From Bubalus kerabau (taxonomy: Eukaryota > Chordata > Mammalia > Artiodactyla > Bovidae), in contig NC_073627.1 in NCBI RefSeq assembly GCF_029407905.1, forward strand, positions 135,483,697 through 135,547,696: a stretch of 64,000 nucleotides of DNA. Reading direction: 5' to 3'. Below are positions 21,878 through 33,139 of the stretch, one piece after another. Position 1 is the first letter of the stretch. Each line of letters begins with the position of its first letter. The notes beneath the pieces were generated by a model, which saw only the letters and a program-made list of their open reading frames with translations, ran no database searches and was not told where the DNA came from. Made by a program: the position numbers and the translations under genes.

Positions 21878-22464
21878 TCAGCTCACAAACCCAGCAGAAG
21901 ATCAGGACTCATTAGCAATGATTCAAATGCACAGAAATCTCACTCTGCTAAAAGCAGAGCATTTCATAACCTCTTGAATCACCTCATTCACAATTTCATC
22001 CTCAGAAGGTTTAGGAGCTAACAGAGGCAGCAGCTCTCTCAGGCTTAATTCTGATCAACCTAGAAGAAATTACTGAGTAGTGGAAATGATAGAAACCATG
22101 GATAGAGACACAGGAGCTTAGAGGAAAGTATACGTGTCTTCTCACTGTTCAGAGCAGCCAAGAAAGAGAACAGTGGTGCAGAGAGAAAGATGTGTGTCAA
22201 AGACTTTTGGAAGTCTAATTTCCAGTCATTCAGAGAAAAGGTGGCTACAATTCTGTGACCAGAGACTCTAAAGGGGGAGACAGCTCAAGTAAGATGGGTA
22301 GCAATTTCTGGAGACAAGATTCTCTCTATGTGATTGCAAAATATTCCAGTGGGGAAGAGAGGAGAGAGAAATCTAAAGTACATAATAAGAATTTTAGTCG
22401 CACCAGCAGCTTTCTGGCTTCAGCAAGAAAGCAGAATTACTCAGCCCCTCCCTTCTTCTACATC
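21877..22464. other. Unique sequence, nothing recognised
   Basis: AT/AG-rich sequence. The 181-codon frame starting at 22255 crosses L2, DNA-transposon and L1 sequence and is not a gene. Confidence 0.4.
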
Positions 22465-22580
22465 AAGGAGGGTGATCTTTGCCCTGAAAATCCAGTTTTA
22501 GCCACATCACTCCCAGCTCTACAAAATTCCATGGCTCCCTCTTTCACTGTGAAAGGCTTGCCCAAAGTGGACAGCCTCGC
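22465..22580 (+). repeat. L2-like fragment
   Basis: 'gggtgatctttgccctgaaaatcc ... cacatcactcccagctctac..ccatggctccc' follows the L2 text. Short and old. Confidence 0.4.
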
Positions 22581-22740
22581 CCCCACTCCCATTGCCGCAT
22601 CCAATGCCCTAGTCAGGAGTCATCAAGATACAGCCCATAAGCCAATCAAAGTTCGTCATCTGTTTTTGTACAGCCCTCAAGCTAAGAATGCATTTTCATA
22701 TCTTTTTAATGATGGGGGAAAAAATAAAAAATTTTTACTT

Positions 22741-23735
22741 CATGTTGGTGGAAACGTAAATTGGTTCAGCCACTGTGGAGAACAATATGGAGGTTCCTAA
22801 AGAACTAAAAATAGAATTACCATATGATCCAGAAATCCCATTCTTGGGCACATATCCAGAGAAAATTATAATTCAAAAAGACATGAACATGCAAAGACTA
22901 TGCATTCGAAAGGCTATGAACATCCATCCCAATGTTCGTAGCAGCACTATTTACAATAGCCAATACATGGAAGCAACCTAGTGTCCATCATCAGATGAAT
23001 GGATAAAGAAGATGCGGTATGTAGATACCATAGAATATTGTGTGTGTGCTCAGTCACTTCAGTCATGTCGGACTTTGTGACCCCATGGACTGTGGCCCAC
23101 TAGCCTCCTATGTCCATGGGATTCTCCAGGCAAGAATACCGGAGTGGGTCGCCATGCCCTCCTCCAGGGGATCTTCCTGACCCAGTGATCGAACCCACGT
23201 CTCCTGCATCTCCACGTAGATTATTTACCCACTGAGTCACCTGGGAACCCCTACAATGGAATATTACTCAGCCATTAAAATAGAATGAAATAATGCCATC
23301 TGCAGCTATATGGATGGACCTAGAGTTTATCATACTAAGTGAAGTCAGAGAAAAACAAATATCATGTGGATATCACTTATATGTTGAATCAAAAAGAAGA
23401 TACAAGTTAACTTATTTACAAAACAGGAATAGAAAATAAAGAAACAAGTTACTTACAATAACCAGAGGGAAAGGGAGAAGGAGGGATAAATTAGGGGTTT
23501 GGAATTAACAGATATACACTAGTATATATAAAATAAACAAAAAGGACCTACTGTATAGCACAGGAAGCTGTATTTAATATCCTATAATAACCTATAATGG
23601 ACAAGAATCTGAAAAAGAAGATTTTTTGTGTATATATAATATTTATTACATATAATATATAACTGAATCACTTTACTGTATACCTGAAACTAACACAACA
23701 TTGTAAATCAATGATATTTCAATTAAAAAAAAAAG
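22741..23735 (+). mobile_element. L1 3' end (sense) inside the DNA transposon
   Basis: End of ORF2 ('gaatggataaagaagatgcgg', 'ggaatattactcagccatt') plus 3' UTR and poly-A at about 23725-23734. Flanking ATTTTTACTT (22731-22740) and AATTCTACTT (23736-23745) are an imperfect TSD. A Bov-tA lies within at 23041-23251. Confidence 0.88.
23041..23251 (-). mobile_element. Bov-tA SINE, antisense, nested in L1
   Basis: Reversed Bov-tA. L1 text 'ccatagaatattg' on its left is repeated as 'caatggaatatta' on its right, an imperfect TSD. Confidence 0.9.
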
Positions 23736-23839
23736 AATTCTACTTTATGACATGTGAAAATAATACATAATTCAAATTTCAGTGTTCATAAATAAAGTTT
23801 ATTGGCACATGGTCACACTCAAGCAGGTACACACTGCCT

Positions 23840-24218
23840 CCTTTGCTAGGGCTGCCATAACCAAGTACCAGCGATCGGGGGGCTTAACAGAAAACATTTA
23901 TTGTCTCAGAGTTCTGGAGGCTGGAGGGCCAAGACCAAGGTGTCGGCAAGGATGGTTTCTCCGGAGGCCTCTCTTCTTGGCTTGCAGATGGTTGTCTTCT
24001 CCCTGTGTCCTCATGTCGCCTCCCCTCTGAACATGTCTATGTCCTAATCTCTTCTTATAAGGACACCAGTCATACTGGATCAAGGTCCACCTAGGGACCT
24101 CATTTTAACTTAATCACCAGTTTAAAGACCCCCATCTCCAAATGTATTCATATTCTGAGATACTGGGTGTTAGGACTTTAATATATAGATCTGGGGGGAT
24201 ACAACTCAACATATAATT
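23840..24218. mobile_element. LTR-like repeat inserted in the DNA transposon
   Basis: Same family as the repeat at 2620-3320 ('gctagggctgccataacc', 'ttataaggacaccagtcatac', 'acctcattttaacttaatcacc'). CTGCCT on both sides (23834-23839, 24219-24224) is the likely short TSD. Confidence 0.65.
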
Positions 24219-24274
24219 CTGCCTATGACTGCTTTTGCACTACAACAGAACTGAATAGTTGTGACAGAGACCAT

Positions 24275-24500
24275 AAGGTTCCCAGGTGGCGCTAGTGGTA
24301 AAGAACTCAGCTGCCAATGTAGGAGACATGAGACATGGGTTCAATCCCTGGATCAGGAAGATCCCCTGGAGGAGGGCACAGCAACCCATTCCAATATTCT
24401 TGCGTGGAGAATCCCATGGACAGAGGAGCCTGGCGGGCTACAGTCCATAGAGTCACATGGACAGAACTGAAGCAACTTATCACGTGTGAGTGCATCCACA
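24275..24500 (+). mobile_element. Bov-tA SINE with TSD, inserted in the DNA transposon
   Basis: Sense Bov-tA. ACAGAGACCAT flanks it at 24264-24274 and 24501-24511 and is transposon sequence. Confidence 0.93.
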
Positions 24501-24685
24501 ACAGAGACCATGTGGTCCCCAAAAACCCTACCAGATAGACTTTTCCTATCTGTGGACTATTTACAATTTGGCCTTTTGCAAAAAAAGTTTGCCAACCTCC
24601 CCTAGACAATCTGTACTTTCTAAAGATCCCTCCAACACCATGCCTCCCTTTCTTATTGCAGATCTGAGCACCCGCTGAAATGTAC

Positions 24686-24944
24686 TGCTGCTGCTAAGTC
24701 ACGTCAGTCGTGTCCGACTCTGTGCGACCCCATAGACAGCAGCCCACCAGGCTCCCCCGTCCCTGGGATTCTCCAGGCAAGAACACTGGAGTGGGTTGCC
24801 ATTTCCTTCTCCAATGAAAGTGAAAAGTGAAAGTGAAGTCCTCAGTTAGCGACCCCATGGACTGCAGCCTACCAGGCTCCTCCGTCCATGGGATTCTCCA
24901 GGCAAGAGTACTGGAGTGGAGTGCCACTGCCTTCTCCAGTACAC
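24686..24944 (-). mobile_element. Bov-A2 dimeric SINE, antisense, with TSD
   Basis: Two BovB-derived A units in tandem without a tRNA head, linked by 'gaaagtgaaaagtgaaagtgaag'. GAAATGTAC is duplicated at 24677-24685 and 24945-24953. Confidence 0.94.
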
Positions 24945-24953
24945 GAAATGTAC

Positions 24954-25601
24954 ACGCCCTCTCATTTTCACTGATAAAGCCCTTCCTATTTTTCAAGACA
25001 CGACTCCCGGCCATAGCTTTATGTGTGACCACTCCCAGGGGTCTTTGCGTTCAAGCCAAAGAAATGAGTTTCTCATGAGACACTTCCAGGTAGTCAGACA
25101 CAGTGAATAAAACAGCAGTCCCTTCCACTTTTCACACGCTCCACACGAGGGTGGGTGTGGGGCTGGAGGACTGGCACCAGAGGATCTCTGGGAGGAATGG
25201 GAGACACAGCTGGGACTTAGATGTGATGGAGTTGCCATCACTCTGGAAATGGGTGAGTCTGAGGAACAAGCCTTAGAGACACAAGCGGAAAGAAAAAGTG
25301 GCAGAAGATTCTAGGTCAGAGTGCTCTAAAAGTTTGGGTGTCAGAGGACAGAAGAGGGGCAGCTGAAAGAGGAGGAAAGTCAGTGACAGGGACTGGGAAG
25401 GGAGCTTGAATAGAGCAGGAGGGCTTCATGGTATGTCAGAGACAGGGTCCGGGCAGCACAGTGTTCCAATGCCCTGAGTGAGATGCTGGCATTGAAGGGA
25501 AGTGGCACGGAGAAATGAGTCATGGGTCTGGGCCTCTCATGTCACCAGGTTGCATGACAGGTTAGGTCACCTGAGCACAAGTCTATAAAGGAGACAAAAA
25601 T
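24954..25601. other. Unique sequence, nothing recognised
   Basis: Purine-rich (25250-25450). No gene or repeat signature. Confidence 0.4.
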
Positions 25602-25610
25602 ATCAGTGGG

Positions 25611-25752
25611 GCAATTTCTCTGGTAGCCCAGTGACTAAGACACTGTGCTCCCACTACAGGGGGGCCAGGTTCAATCCCTGGTCAGGGAACTAGATCCCAC
25701 ATGTTACAACTAAGACCCGGCACAGTGAAATAAATTTTTAAAAATGTTTTAA
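25611..25752 (+). mobile_element. Short CHR-type SINE with TSD
   Basis: Compact CHR-related SINE ('ctctggtagcccagtgactaag ... tcaatccctggtcagggaac'). ATCAGTGGG flanks it at 25602-25610 and 25753-25761. Confidence 0.9.
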
Positions 25753-25989
25753 ATCAGTGGGATAAAGAAGTAAATTAGTACCAAATTACTCAGGTAATAC
25801 ATGGCTTCTTCAATAAGAAGGTCCCCACTCCCACCAAAATGGACCAGCTTGGGTAGGGATCACCGACACTCCTCTCAGGCACCAACTCCAACTCCACTGA
25901 AAAAGACTGGGATGGGTATTTTACAAAACCTGTCTGTAGGGTACCATAATGTAAGCTGCTACCCGGATATGTACCAAAGTGGTCCAGGC

Positions 25990-26125
25990 CCGGGCTCCAG
26001 TTCTGCTGAGCATCAGTCTGTGACGTATCCTTCCCTCAGCCTCAGCGTCCTCATCAGAAACACAAAGGGCTGGGTCAGGTCCTTCCAGACTCTTCCAGCA
26101 GTAATATTCTGGGAGGGGATGCTGA
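25990..26125 (+). repeat. MIR-like fragment
   Basis: 'gctccagttctgctgagcatcag ... ctcagcctcagcgtcctcatcag' resembles the sense MIR core. Confidence 0.4.
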
Positions 26126-27089
26126 GAGAGATTGGGCATAATGTATGCCCTGTGGAGGCCTGCCAGGTGTGGGGAGAGTTGGGAGGGGGGCAGGCAGGAG
26201 AGAGTACCAGCTGGATGGAACCCAGAAACCTTCACTGTGGCTTATCTGCTTTGAAAGCTTGATAAGGGAGTGATGCAGAGGTGGGGGGGAGGGGACAATG
26301 ACCTTGCAAACGGGGCCACTGGCAGACAGAGGGTGTGCTCAGCCAGCTGTGTGCACAGACACACACTTAGCTGGTACACACTTGTCTTGAATGCACATTC
26401 AAGCTGAGGGGGAAGGAAGGGGCTACGGAAGGAGCTACGGAGAAGGAAATGACAAAGGGTGATCAAGAGACCCCGTTCTGTTTCAGTCCTGCCCGAAGCC
26501 ATGTCACTTTCCCATTTTATAGAAAGAGAAACTGAAGCCGATGGAGGATGGAAGTCCCAGGTGCTGACCATTGTCTGGGTGGGTCTCACTTAGACTGACC
26601 AGCAAGCGGGAAAAGAGGGAGGCAGGGAGGAGACTGTGGTGAACGAAGATGGCTCAGATGGAGGGTGCGATGGAAAACACCTCACTCTTTCTAGAAGAAA
26701 AAGCCACAAGCAAACAGAGCTCCCATCAGCAGGGAGGAAAGAGGAACATGTTCTCAGCACTGAGGCCTGCGGTCAAATAAGTGGATCCACAGCCTCATCT
26801 CCTCACTCCCTCGTATCTGTTTCCATGAGCCCAACCTCTAGAAGGACACTCCTTCCAGAGTGACTGAAGTCCTGATCTCTGTACCGCCACTCTTTGTTTG
26901 AAGACACTATTCCCTTGACTCCCGGCCATACCCTAGGCCTCACTCACCAACATCCCCCTCCTAAAGATTTCTCAATCCCTTAGACTCATGCCTATCTTGT
27001 TAATTCTGCTCTTTCAGTACAATGGTATGGAGTCTAAGAGCCACTGGGGGGTTCAAGTGGGAGGGACCAGCTTTCCTTCTTGTAGACAT
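26126..27089. other. Mostly unique sequence
   Basis: A weak antisense MIR trace may lie at 26485-26590 (cccattttatagaaagagaaactgaag). No gene recognised. Confidence 0.35.
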
Positions 27090-27313
27090 GCATGCTGTGT
27101 GTTAGTCACCCAGCTGTGTCCAACTCTCTGCAACCCCCTGGACTGTAGCCCACCGGGCTCCTCTGTCCATGGGATTCTCCAGGCAAGAATACTGGAGTGA
27201 GTTTCCATGCCCTCCTCCAGGGGATCTTTCCCACCTAGGGATCAAACCTGTGTCCCTTATGTCTCCTGCATTGGCAGGCGGGTCCTTTACCACTAGTGCC
27301 ACCTGGAAAGCCC
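27090..27313 (-). mobile_element. Bov-tA SINE, antisense
   Basis: Complete reversed Bov-tA ending in 'ccactagtgccacctggaaagccc'. TSD not clear. Confidence 0.92.
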
Positions 27314-27519
27314 ATCAGCCTCCCTGGGGCCCTCATGCATGGATTCAGCCTGTCCTCCTGGCTAAAGGCAAGAAGAGAGAGACTGAATTCTCTGGCCAGC
27401 CCTGCTGCTGTGAGTTCAGTGTGAAGTCTCCCAGAGGGTGATGGGTCCAAACTGCCTTTGGGGAAGCATCTCCCACCAGCCTCCACTGTCTGTCCTGCTC
27501 CTCGCACCAAATAGATGAA

Positions 27520-28097
27520 TTCTTGTCTGTATGAGCATCCTGCAGCTGCTGTAATAAATTACCCCAAACTAGGTAGCAAAAACCCCAGAGTAGGAAATAG
27601 CAATCCACTCCAGTACTCTTGCCTGGAAAATTCCATGGACAGAGGAACCTGGCAGACTATAGTCCATGGGGTTGCAAAATATCTGACATGAATGAGCACG
27701 CACACACAGGTAGCAGAAAACAAAAGACATTTTCTCAGAAGCCCAAAATTCAAGGTGTCAGCAGGGCTGTGCTCCCTCTGAAGGCTCAAGGAGAGAATCT
27801 TTCCTCACCTCATCCAGTTTCTGGTGGCTCCTGGCATTCCTTGGCTGTGGTAGCATCTCTCTCATCTATGCCTCTGTCTTCACATGGCCCTCTCTTTGTC
27901 CCTGTCTCAAATCTCCCTGTCCTGTCCTTTATAAGGACACGTCATTGGATTTAGAGACCATCCTAAATCCAGGCTGACTTTATCTCAAGATTCTTAATTG
28001 CAGCTGCAAAGATTCTATTGCTAAATAAGGGCACATTGCTAGATATCGAGGGTTAGGACTTGGACCTATCTTTTCGCAAGACAAAATTCATCCCACT
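27520..28097. mobile_element. MLT1-like LTR (ERVL-MaLR group), split by a SINE
   Basis: 'gcagctgctgtaataaattacccc ... aattcaaggtgtcagcagggctg ... ggttaggacttggacctatc' follows the MLT1 LTR text. A Bov SINE at 27583-27707 interrupts it. Noncoding. Confidence 0.65.
27583..27707 (+). mobile_element. 5'-truncated Bov SINE with TSD
   Basis: Only the A unit remains (gtaggaaatagcaatccac ... catgaatgagcacg). AGGTAGCA(A/G)AAA occurs at 27571-27582 and 27708-27719. Confidence 0.9.
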
Positions 28098-28105
28098 ATA
28101 CTGGT

Positions 28106-28240
28106 GAAATGGCAACCCACTCCAGTATTCTTGCCTGGGAAATCCCATGGACAGAGGAGCCTGGCGGTCTACAGTCCATGGGTTGCAAAGAGTCGGACAC
28201 AACTTATCAAGTGAACAAGTACAAAAAAAAAGAAAAATGC
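28106..28240 (+). mobile_element. 5'-truncated Bov SINE with TSD
   Basis: A unit ending in an A-rich tail. ATACTGGT repeats at 28098-28105 and 28241-28248. Confidence 0.9.
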
Positions 28241-28332
28241 ATACTGGTTCACTGGTGCTTCTCTTGAAAGTGATCCCCTCTATGCAGCTTTGAGGTCCAG
28301 AGTCTCCTATGAGTTATCCAAGGCTTCCCATC

Positions 28333-28653
28333 AGACTTCCCTGGTGGCGCACTGGATGGGAATCTGCCTGCCAATGCGTGAGACATGGGTTTCATCCCTT
28401 GTTCAGGAAGATTCCACATGCTGCAGAGCACCTAAGCCTGTGTACCACAACTACTTAGCTCACACTCTAGAGCCCATGAGCTGCAACTACCAAAGCGCAT
28501 ACACCTAGAAACAGTACTCCACAAGAGAAACCACCGCGATGAGAGGCTCTGCTCACCGCAGTTAAGAGTAGCCCCCACTCGCCGCAACTAGAGAAAGCCC
28601 ACGCAAAGCAACGAAAAACCCAGTGCAGCCAAAAAAAAAGAAAGAATGATCCA
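28333..28653 (+). mobile_element. CHR-type SINE, nearly full length
   Basis: 'agacttccctggtggcgcactgg' head, long 'ccacaactac..gagcccatgag' body and an A9 tail near 28632. Confidence 0.92.
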
Positions 28654-28889
28654 TCTTCTTAAGAAAAAAGAAGGTTCCCCATCCAACTTACCCAGCTCCA
28701 TTTCCTACGCTCCCCACAACATGTGCCCACAGCATCCTCTCCTTTCCTGCTCTGAGTGTCCTCAATAAACCCCACTCAAGCTGTCCCCCTACCCGAGCTG
28801 TTCCCCCCCACCCCAGCCATCGGGTCCTGCCTCAGAGCCTTTCCCTGCCGCCCCAGCCCCGAGGGATGGTGGGGAAGGAAGGACTTGAC

Positions 28890-29085
28890 CCCAAGACCCT
28901 GAGCACTGACTCTGTCAGCATCTGCTTGAGCTCAGACTGGCCCCTCAATGTCTCCAGACTTCAGTTTCCCCACTGAAAGTGGAGACGATCCCTCCCTCAC
29001 AGACTGGTAAGGAATAAATGGCACAACACATACGAGAGATTCTGCCAGCCAGTAAATTCCCAGTAAATGTCTGTTCTCTAGTTAT
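28890..29085 (+). repeat. MIR
   Basis: 'ccagacttcagtttccccactg ... gtaaggaataaatggc ... ccagtaaatgtctg' is sense MIR. Confidence 0.55.
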
Positions 29086-29394
29086 TTGATATTCCCTTCT
29101 CTGAGTCCAACTCCATTTACAGTCAGCCCTGCTCTTAATGGTCTTGTTCTGTGGGCCTCATCTCCCCAGGTTAGGCTTCTCGAGGAAAGGGACAGGAAGC
29201 AGGCCTTTTCTGGGGTCTCTCACGACACCTGGATAGACTTTAGTCAGAAAGATCCGATGCCTGGGATAAACTCCAAGGAAATGCCCACACGTCAGTATTT
29301 CAGGCTGGAGAGGCAGATCCCAGACCCTCTGGTCACCTCCCTGGTCTACTTACCCCCAGGCCTCTAGTCCCACGGGAGACGCAGGGCCGGCCTG

Positions 29395-29755
29395 GCTCCT
29401 GCAGGCAGCGGCCAGATGGGGGCCAGTAATGGAATGAAAGGCCCTGAGATCAAATTCCGCAGTGATTGAGGTGAGAGGGACAAACTCCAGAGGCCCATTG
29501 TTGGTGTAATTAGGGTGAAGAGTGAATCATGGCAGGCCAAGAACCCCGAGGCCAGACAGGCGGGGCCCAGCCTGTTCCAGCAGGACCAGTGTGGTCAGCC
29601 AGGCCGAAGGAGACTGCTCTCCATTAGGTCCTGGCCGGGAGGGGCAAGCGGGCTGCTGCTCTGCATCATCTGGGGAGAGCAGCTGAGTGGATGTGACATA
29701 ATTGAATGAGGCCTCCACGTCCTCCACTCGGAGCAGGGGAATTAGCAGTCCGACC
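29395..29755. promoter_or_regulatory. Candidate conserved regulatory element
   Basis: Repeat-free, with alternating GC-rich blocks and homeodomain-like cores: 'ggtgtaattagggtg' (29510s), 'gtgacataattgaatgagg' (29695s) and 'gggaattagcag' (29738s). It lies in a 1.7-kb stretch without ruminant SINEs. Conservation is inferred, not tested. Confidence 0.4.
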
Positions 29756-29829
29756 CTCGCCTCTGGAGACCGCCACCCGCTTCATCTGCCTGCATTGCTC
29801 CACTCGGTGGCGGCCTACCCAGGGTGGGT

Positions 29830-30235
29830 GCCAGGAAAAGGCTCTGGCCAGGGCTGTGAGGGGGAAGGAGGGGTTGGGGAGACAGGCAGGGGGAGCAGGG
29901 TCAGTCAGGGATGTCCCAGAAAAGGGGGCGGTGGGGAGAGGGATAGGCAGGGGCAGGGAGGCACAGGGTGTTTGCCAGACTGCCAGAGAGATGGCGGGAC
30001 ACTAGCCAGAGCGAGGAGGGAGGAGGGGGATGGAGGGATGGCAGATGGGTGGAGACAGGCAGAGATGGGGAGATGAGAGCAAGATAGGCAGGGAAATAAC
30101 AGGACGGCGGCCAGAGACAGAGAGAGATGCTGAGCAATGGAGAGGAAGAAAGGGGCTAGATAAAAAGAAACTTCATGAGAAAGACCAACTGATGGGTAGC
30201 AGGAAGAATAAGCAGACAGGAAGACAGGAGCTTTG
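29830..30235 (+). repeat. Purine-rich (G/A) strand with G-quadruplex potential
   Basis: About 400 bases with strong G+A bias on the plus strand. Several closely spaced runs of three to five G (for example near 29861-29900) could form intramolecular G-quadruplexes. Confidence 0.6.
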
Positions 30236-30332
30236 TGGAACATGGGGCTAGGCCCTCTCCTGCAGTAACGACAGCCTTTCTTGTCCCTCTGTGTGCTCTC
30301 TGTGGCCCGACTGTGATTCTAAATGCTCTGCA

Positions 30333-30499
30333 TGAGACTTCCCTGGTGGTCCAGTGGCTTAGACACCGCACTCATAATACAAGGACACCGGGTTCAATCC
30401 CTGGGCAGGGAATTAGATCCAGTATGCCACAACAAAGACTGAAGATCCCACGTGCCACAACTAAGACCAAGCATACCCAAATAAATAAATCTTTTAATT
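30333..30499 (+). mobile_element. Short CHR-type SINE with TSD
   Basis: 'gacttccctggtggtccagtgg' head and AAATAAATAAAT tail. CTCTGCA at 30326-30332 and 30500-30506. Confidence 0.9.
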
Positions 30500-30524
30500 C
30501 TCTGCACTCATTTCTATCCTCACA

Positions 30525-30650
30525 ACACACTATCTTCCAAGAACCCAGGGTTGGAGAGGACAGGGTAGTTGCCCAAGGAGACCCAGCTAGAAGCCAAGGA
30601 ACCAGAATTGAAGCTAGGTCGAGCCTGACATCATTTCCCCTGCCCCTCAC
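30525..30650 (-). repeat. MIR-like fragment, antisense
   Basis: 'gttggagaggacagggtagttgcccaag..acccagctagaagcc' is antisense MIR-like. Confidence 0.45.
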
Positions 30651-31080
30651 CACCACAGCAATGGGGGCCCTCTGGGGTTCAGCCCCGGGTAAATCCGTTC
30701 CAGGCTAGGGCTCCCCAGGCTGGCCAGATTCAGAAGACTTTCTGGTGGCCATGATGTGAAGTGTGATACAGGGGATTGTGTCTCTTTCACCTTTTCTGAT
30801 CTCTGTCCCCTGATCCTGAAACCCCTGGTGATCCCTGGTGCCATCTGCGGATCCCTTGCCAACTCTCAACACTGGGGAGTAGGTCTCCCCAGAGTGTGGA
30901 CTGATATCATTTTAAGGGATGGTCTCTGCCAAGAATGGTTAATTTTAGCAGGGGACCCGGGGAGTAGTAGGAGAGACACCTGGGGGGCCAGAAAGAGCCC
31001 CTGTAATGTCTGTAATCCAGCATGGACTGATTCCTCCTGTAGGGACTCTTCAAACACATTCTGGCTCTGGGACCTCTGTC

Positions 31081-31305
31081 CGTGCGTGCATGCTGTCGCC
31101 TCAGTTGTCTCCGACTCTTTGTGAGCCTACAGACAGCAGTCCACCAGGCCCTCTGCCCGTGGGATTCTCCAGGCAAGAATATTGGAGTGGGTTGCCATGC
31201 CCTCCTCCAGAGATCTTCCCGACCCAAGGATTGAACCTACATCTCTTATGTCTAACCTGCACTGGCAGGTGAGTTCTTTACCACTAGTGCCACCTGGGAA
31301 GCCCT
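31081..31305 (-). mobile_element. Bov-tA SINE, antisense, with TSD
   Basis: Complete reversed Bov-tA flanked by perfect GACCTCTGTC at 31071-31080 and 31306-31315. Confidence 0.95.
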
Positions 31306-31315
31306 GACCTCTGTC

Positions 31316-31954
31316 TAGGTAGGAAGAAAAGGTGTCTGGAGACTGTTGTTACCTGTCACCTTTGTGCTCCATCCCCATCTCCACCCCCATGAAAAATTCC
31401 CAGCCACAGGCACCAATTTGGAAATCTCTGCCAGGCAGACATGCCCAACCTCTCCCCAGAAGCAGAGGCAGCCTTGCTTCTGTCAGGGAGCACTGATCAC
31501 TTCTGTCAGGGAGCAGTGACTGCTCCCCCTCCCAGAAGGAGCTCAGCTGTCCTCCCTAGTTGCCCTCTGTCAGGGTTCAGAGGCCTCAGTCTCAGGCAAC
31601 CCCCACTTGCCTAGATGCTGTGTGCTCTTTGACCCAGCCAGACCACCCTGAGAGCCTGGTGAGGATCCCCTGCTGCACCCAGCACCTCCCTAGCCCCCTG
31701 TGGGGAAGACAGAGGGGGTGCCCACTTCAGGTCACAGACAGCTCTGTGAGCCCTTCATGGGCAGTAGGTTCCTAACAGCAAAGCTGGAATGCTAGGCTCC
31801 CGGGGAGGAGGTGCTGAGCCCTCCTCCCACCTGACTCTGGCCTGCAGGAAGTGGGCTGGCAGAGGAGGCAGGGGGAGGGGCGTGGAGGGAAGGAGGGAAA
31901 GGGGAAGAGGTAGGCAAGAAAGAGAGTGGAGAAGAGACACTGATGATGGAATTC
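31316..31954. other. Unique sequence, nothing recognised
   Basis: Contains a near-tandem phrase (gcttctgtcagggagca / acttctgtcagggagca, 31478-31515) and a purine-rich stretch at 31850-31935. No gene seen. Confidence 0.4.
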
Positions 31955-32050
31955 AGAGCTGGAGGAAAGACTTCACCCAGCCCCTACTTCTACCCAGAAG
32001 GACTCAGTTAGTTGAAGGGACTCACCCAAGTTCACCCAGCTCATGCCAAC
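31955..32050 (-). repeat. Possible MIR fragment, antisense
   Basis: 'gttgaagggactcacccaagttcacccagctcatgcc' resembles antisense MIR. Confidence 0.35.
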
Positions 32051-32384
32051 ATTGGATGGGGTCATGCCATAGCACGCTCATTGTCAGATCCTGATGTACA
32101 TATGGCTCCAAGAGGAAGTTTAGTTACTGAGGAGCTGGGAGCCTAACTCTGCCCCAGGAACCAAAGCAATGTCCCCTTTCCTGCTGGAAAAGCCTTCGAG
32201 GCCTCCCCAGCCGAGGCTGCCTCCCCATCTGGTCCAACCTACTCTCCATTTTGCTTCCCCCTAGCACTCCCCATGTATCCTTGGTCATGCTTACCACTTG
32301 CTGTCTGGTAACACTCTGTACTCTTCCATGTAGGCTCACACTGGAATCCCCTTCACTTCACAGCTACTCTCAGGTGTCAACTAC

Positions 32385-32898
32385 TCTGGGACAAACCTAG
32401 ACAGCGTATTAAAAAGCAGAGACATCACTTTACCAACAATTGTCCATCTAGTCAAAGCTATGGATTTTCCAGTAGTCATGTATGGATGTGAGAACTGGAC
32501 CATAAAGAAGGCTGAGCACTGAAGAATTGATGTTGTTAAACTGTGGTGCTGGGGAAGACTCTTAAGAGTCCCTTGGACTGAAAGGAGATGAAACTACTCA
32601 ATCCTAAAGGAAACCAACCCTGAATACTCATTGGAAGAACTGATGCTGAAGCTGAAGCTCCAATACTTCGGCCACTTGATGTGAAAATCCAACTCATTGG
32701 AAAAGACCTTGATGCTGGGAAAGATTGAGGGCAGGAGGAGAAGGGGACAACAGAGAATGAGATGGTTGGATGGCAACACCAATTCAACAGATTTGAGTTT
32801 GAGCAGACTCCAGGAGATGGTAAAGGATAGGAAAGCCTGGCATGCTGCAGTCCATGGGGCTGCAAAGAGTCAGACACGACTGAGCTACTGAACAACTA
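32385..32898 (+). mobile_element. BovB LINE 3' fragment
   Basis: 'acctagacagcgtattaaaaagc' to 'acacgactgagctactgaac'. The ORF is broken by many substitutions (for example a TGA near 32520), so this is one of the older BovB copies. Confidence 0.92.
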
Positions 32899-32999
32899 GG
32901 AGGACTTCCTTGAGGCTTCAGGGACTCAGGAACCTCTCCCTGACCTGTATTTCCATGACACATTCTGGTACCTCTCTTATGGAGAAAGGAAAGTAACAT

Positions 33000-33135
33000 T
33001 TATTGAGATTTATCTCTACAAATAAAGAAATAGATTCAGAGAACCTAAGTATCTCACCCAAGCTCACACAACTATTAAGTGAATGGTAGAGGCAGAAATA
33101 AAATCTAGGGCTAACTCTAATACCCTGTTGTGCTT
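33000..33135 (-). repeat. MIR-like fragment, antisense
   Basis: 'catttattgagatttatc ... gtatctcacccaagctcacacaactattaagtg' is antisense MIR. Confidence 0.5.
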
Positions 33136-33139
33136 TGTT

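Larger units (their letters stand above)
22640..24605. mobile_element. Ancient hAT-like DNA transposon relic interrupted by several insertions
   Basis: Four pieces (about 22640-22730, 23746-23833, 24225-24263 and 24512-24605) read as one old nonautonomous hAT-type repeat. Key texts are 'catctgtttttgtacagccc', 'caaatttcagtgttcataaataaag', 'cctatgactgcttttgcactac' and 'aaaaaaagtttgccaacctccc'. The gaps hold an L1 with a nested SINE, an LTR-like repeat and a Bov-tA. Superfamily by recall; exact family not assigned. Confidence 0.65.

Noticed and set aside
22255..22800. 181-codon plus-strand open frame
   Set aside because: Runs through L2, hAT relic and L1 sequence.
25801..26262. 153-codon plus-strand open frame
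   Set aside because: Overlaps a MIR-like fragment and shows no domain or splice context.
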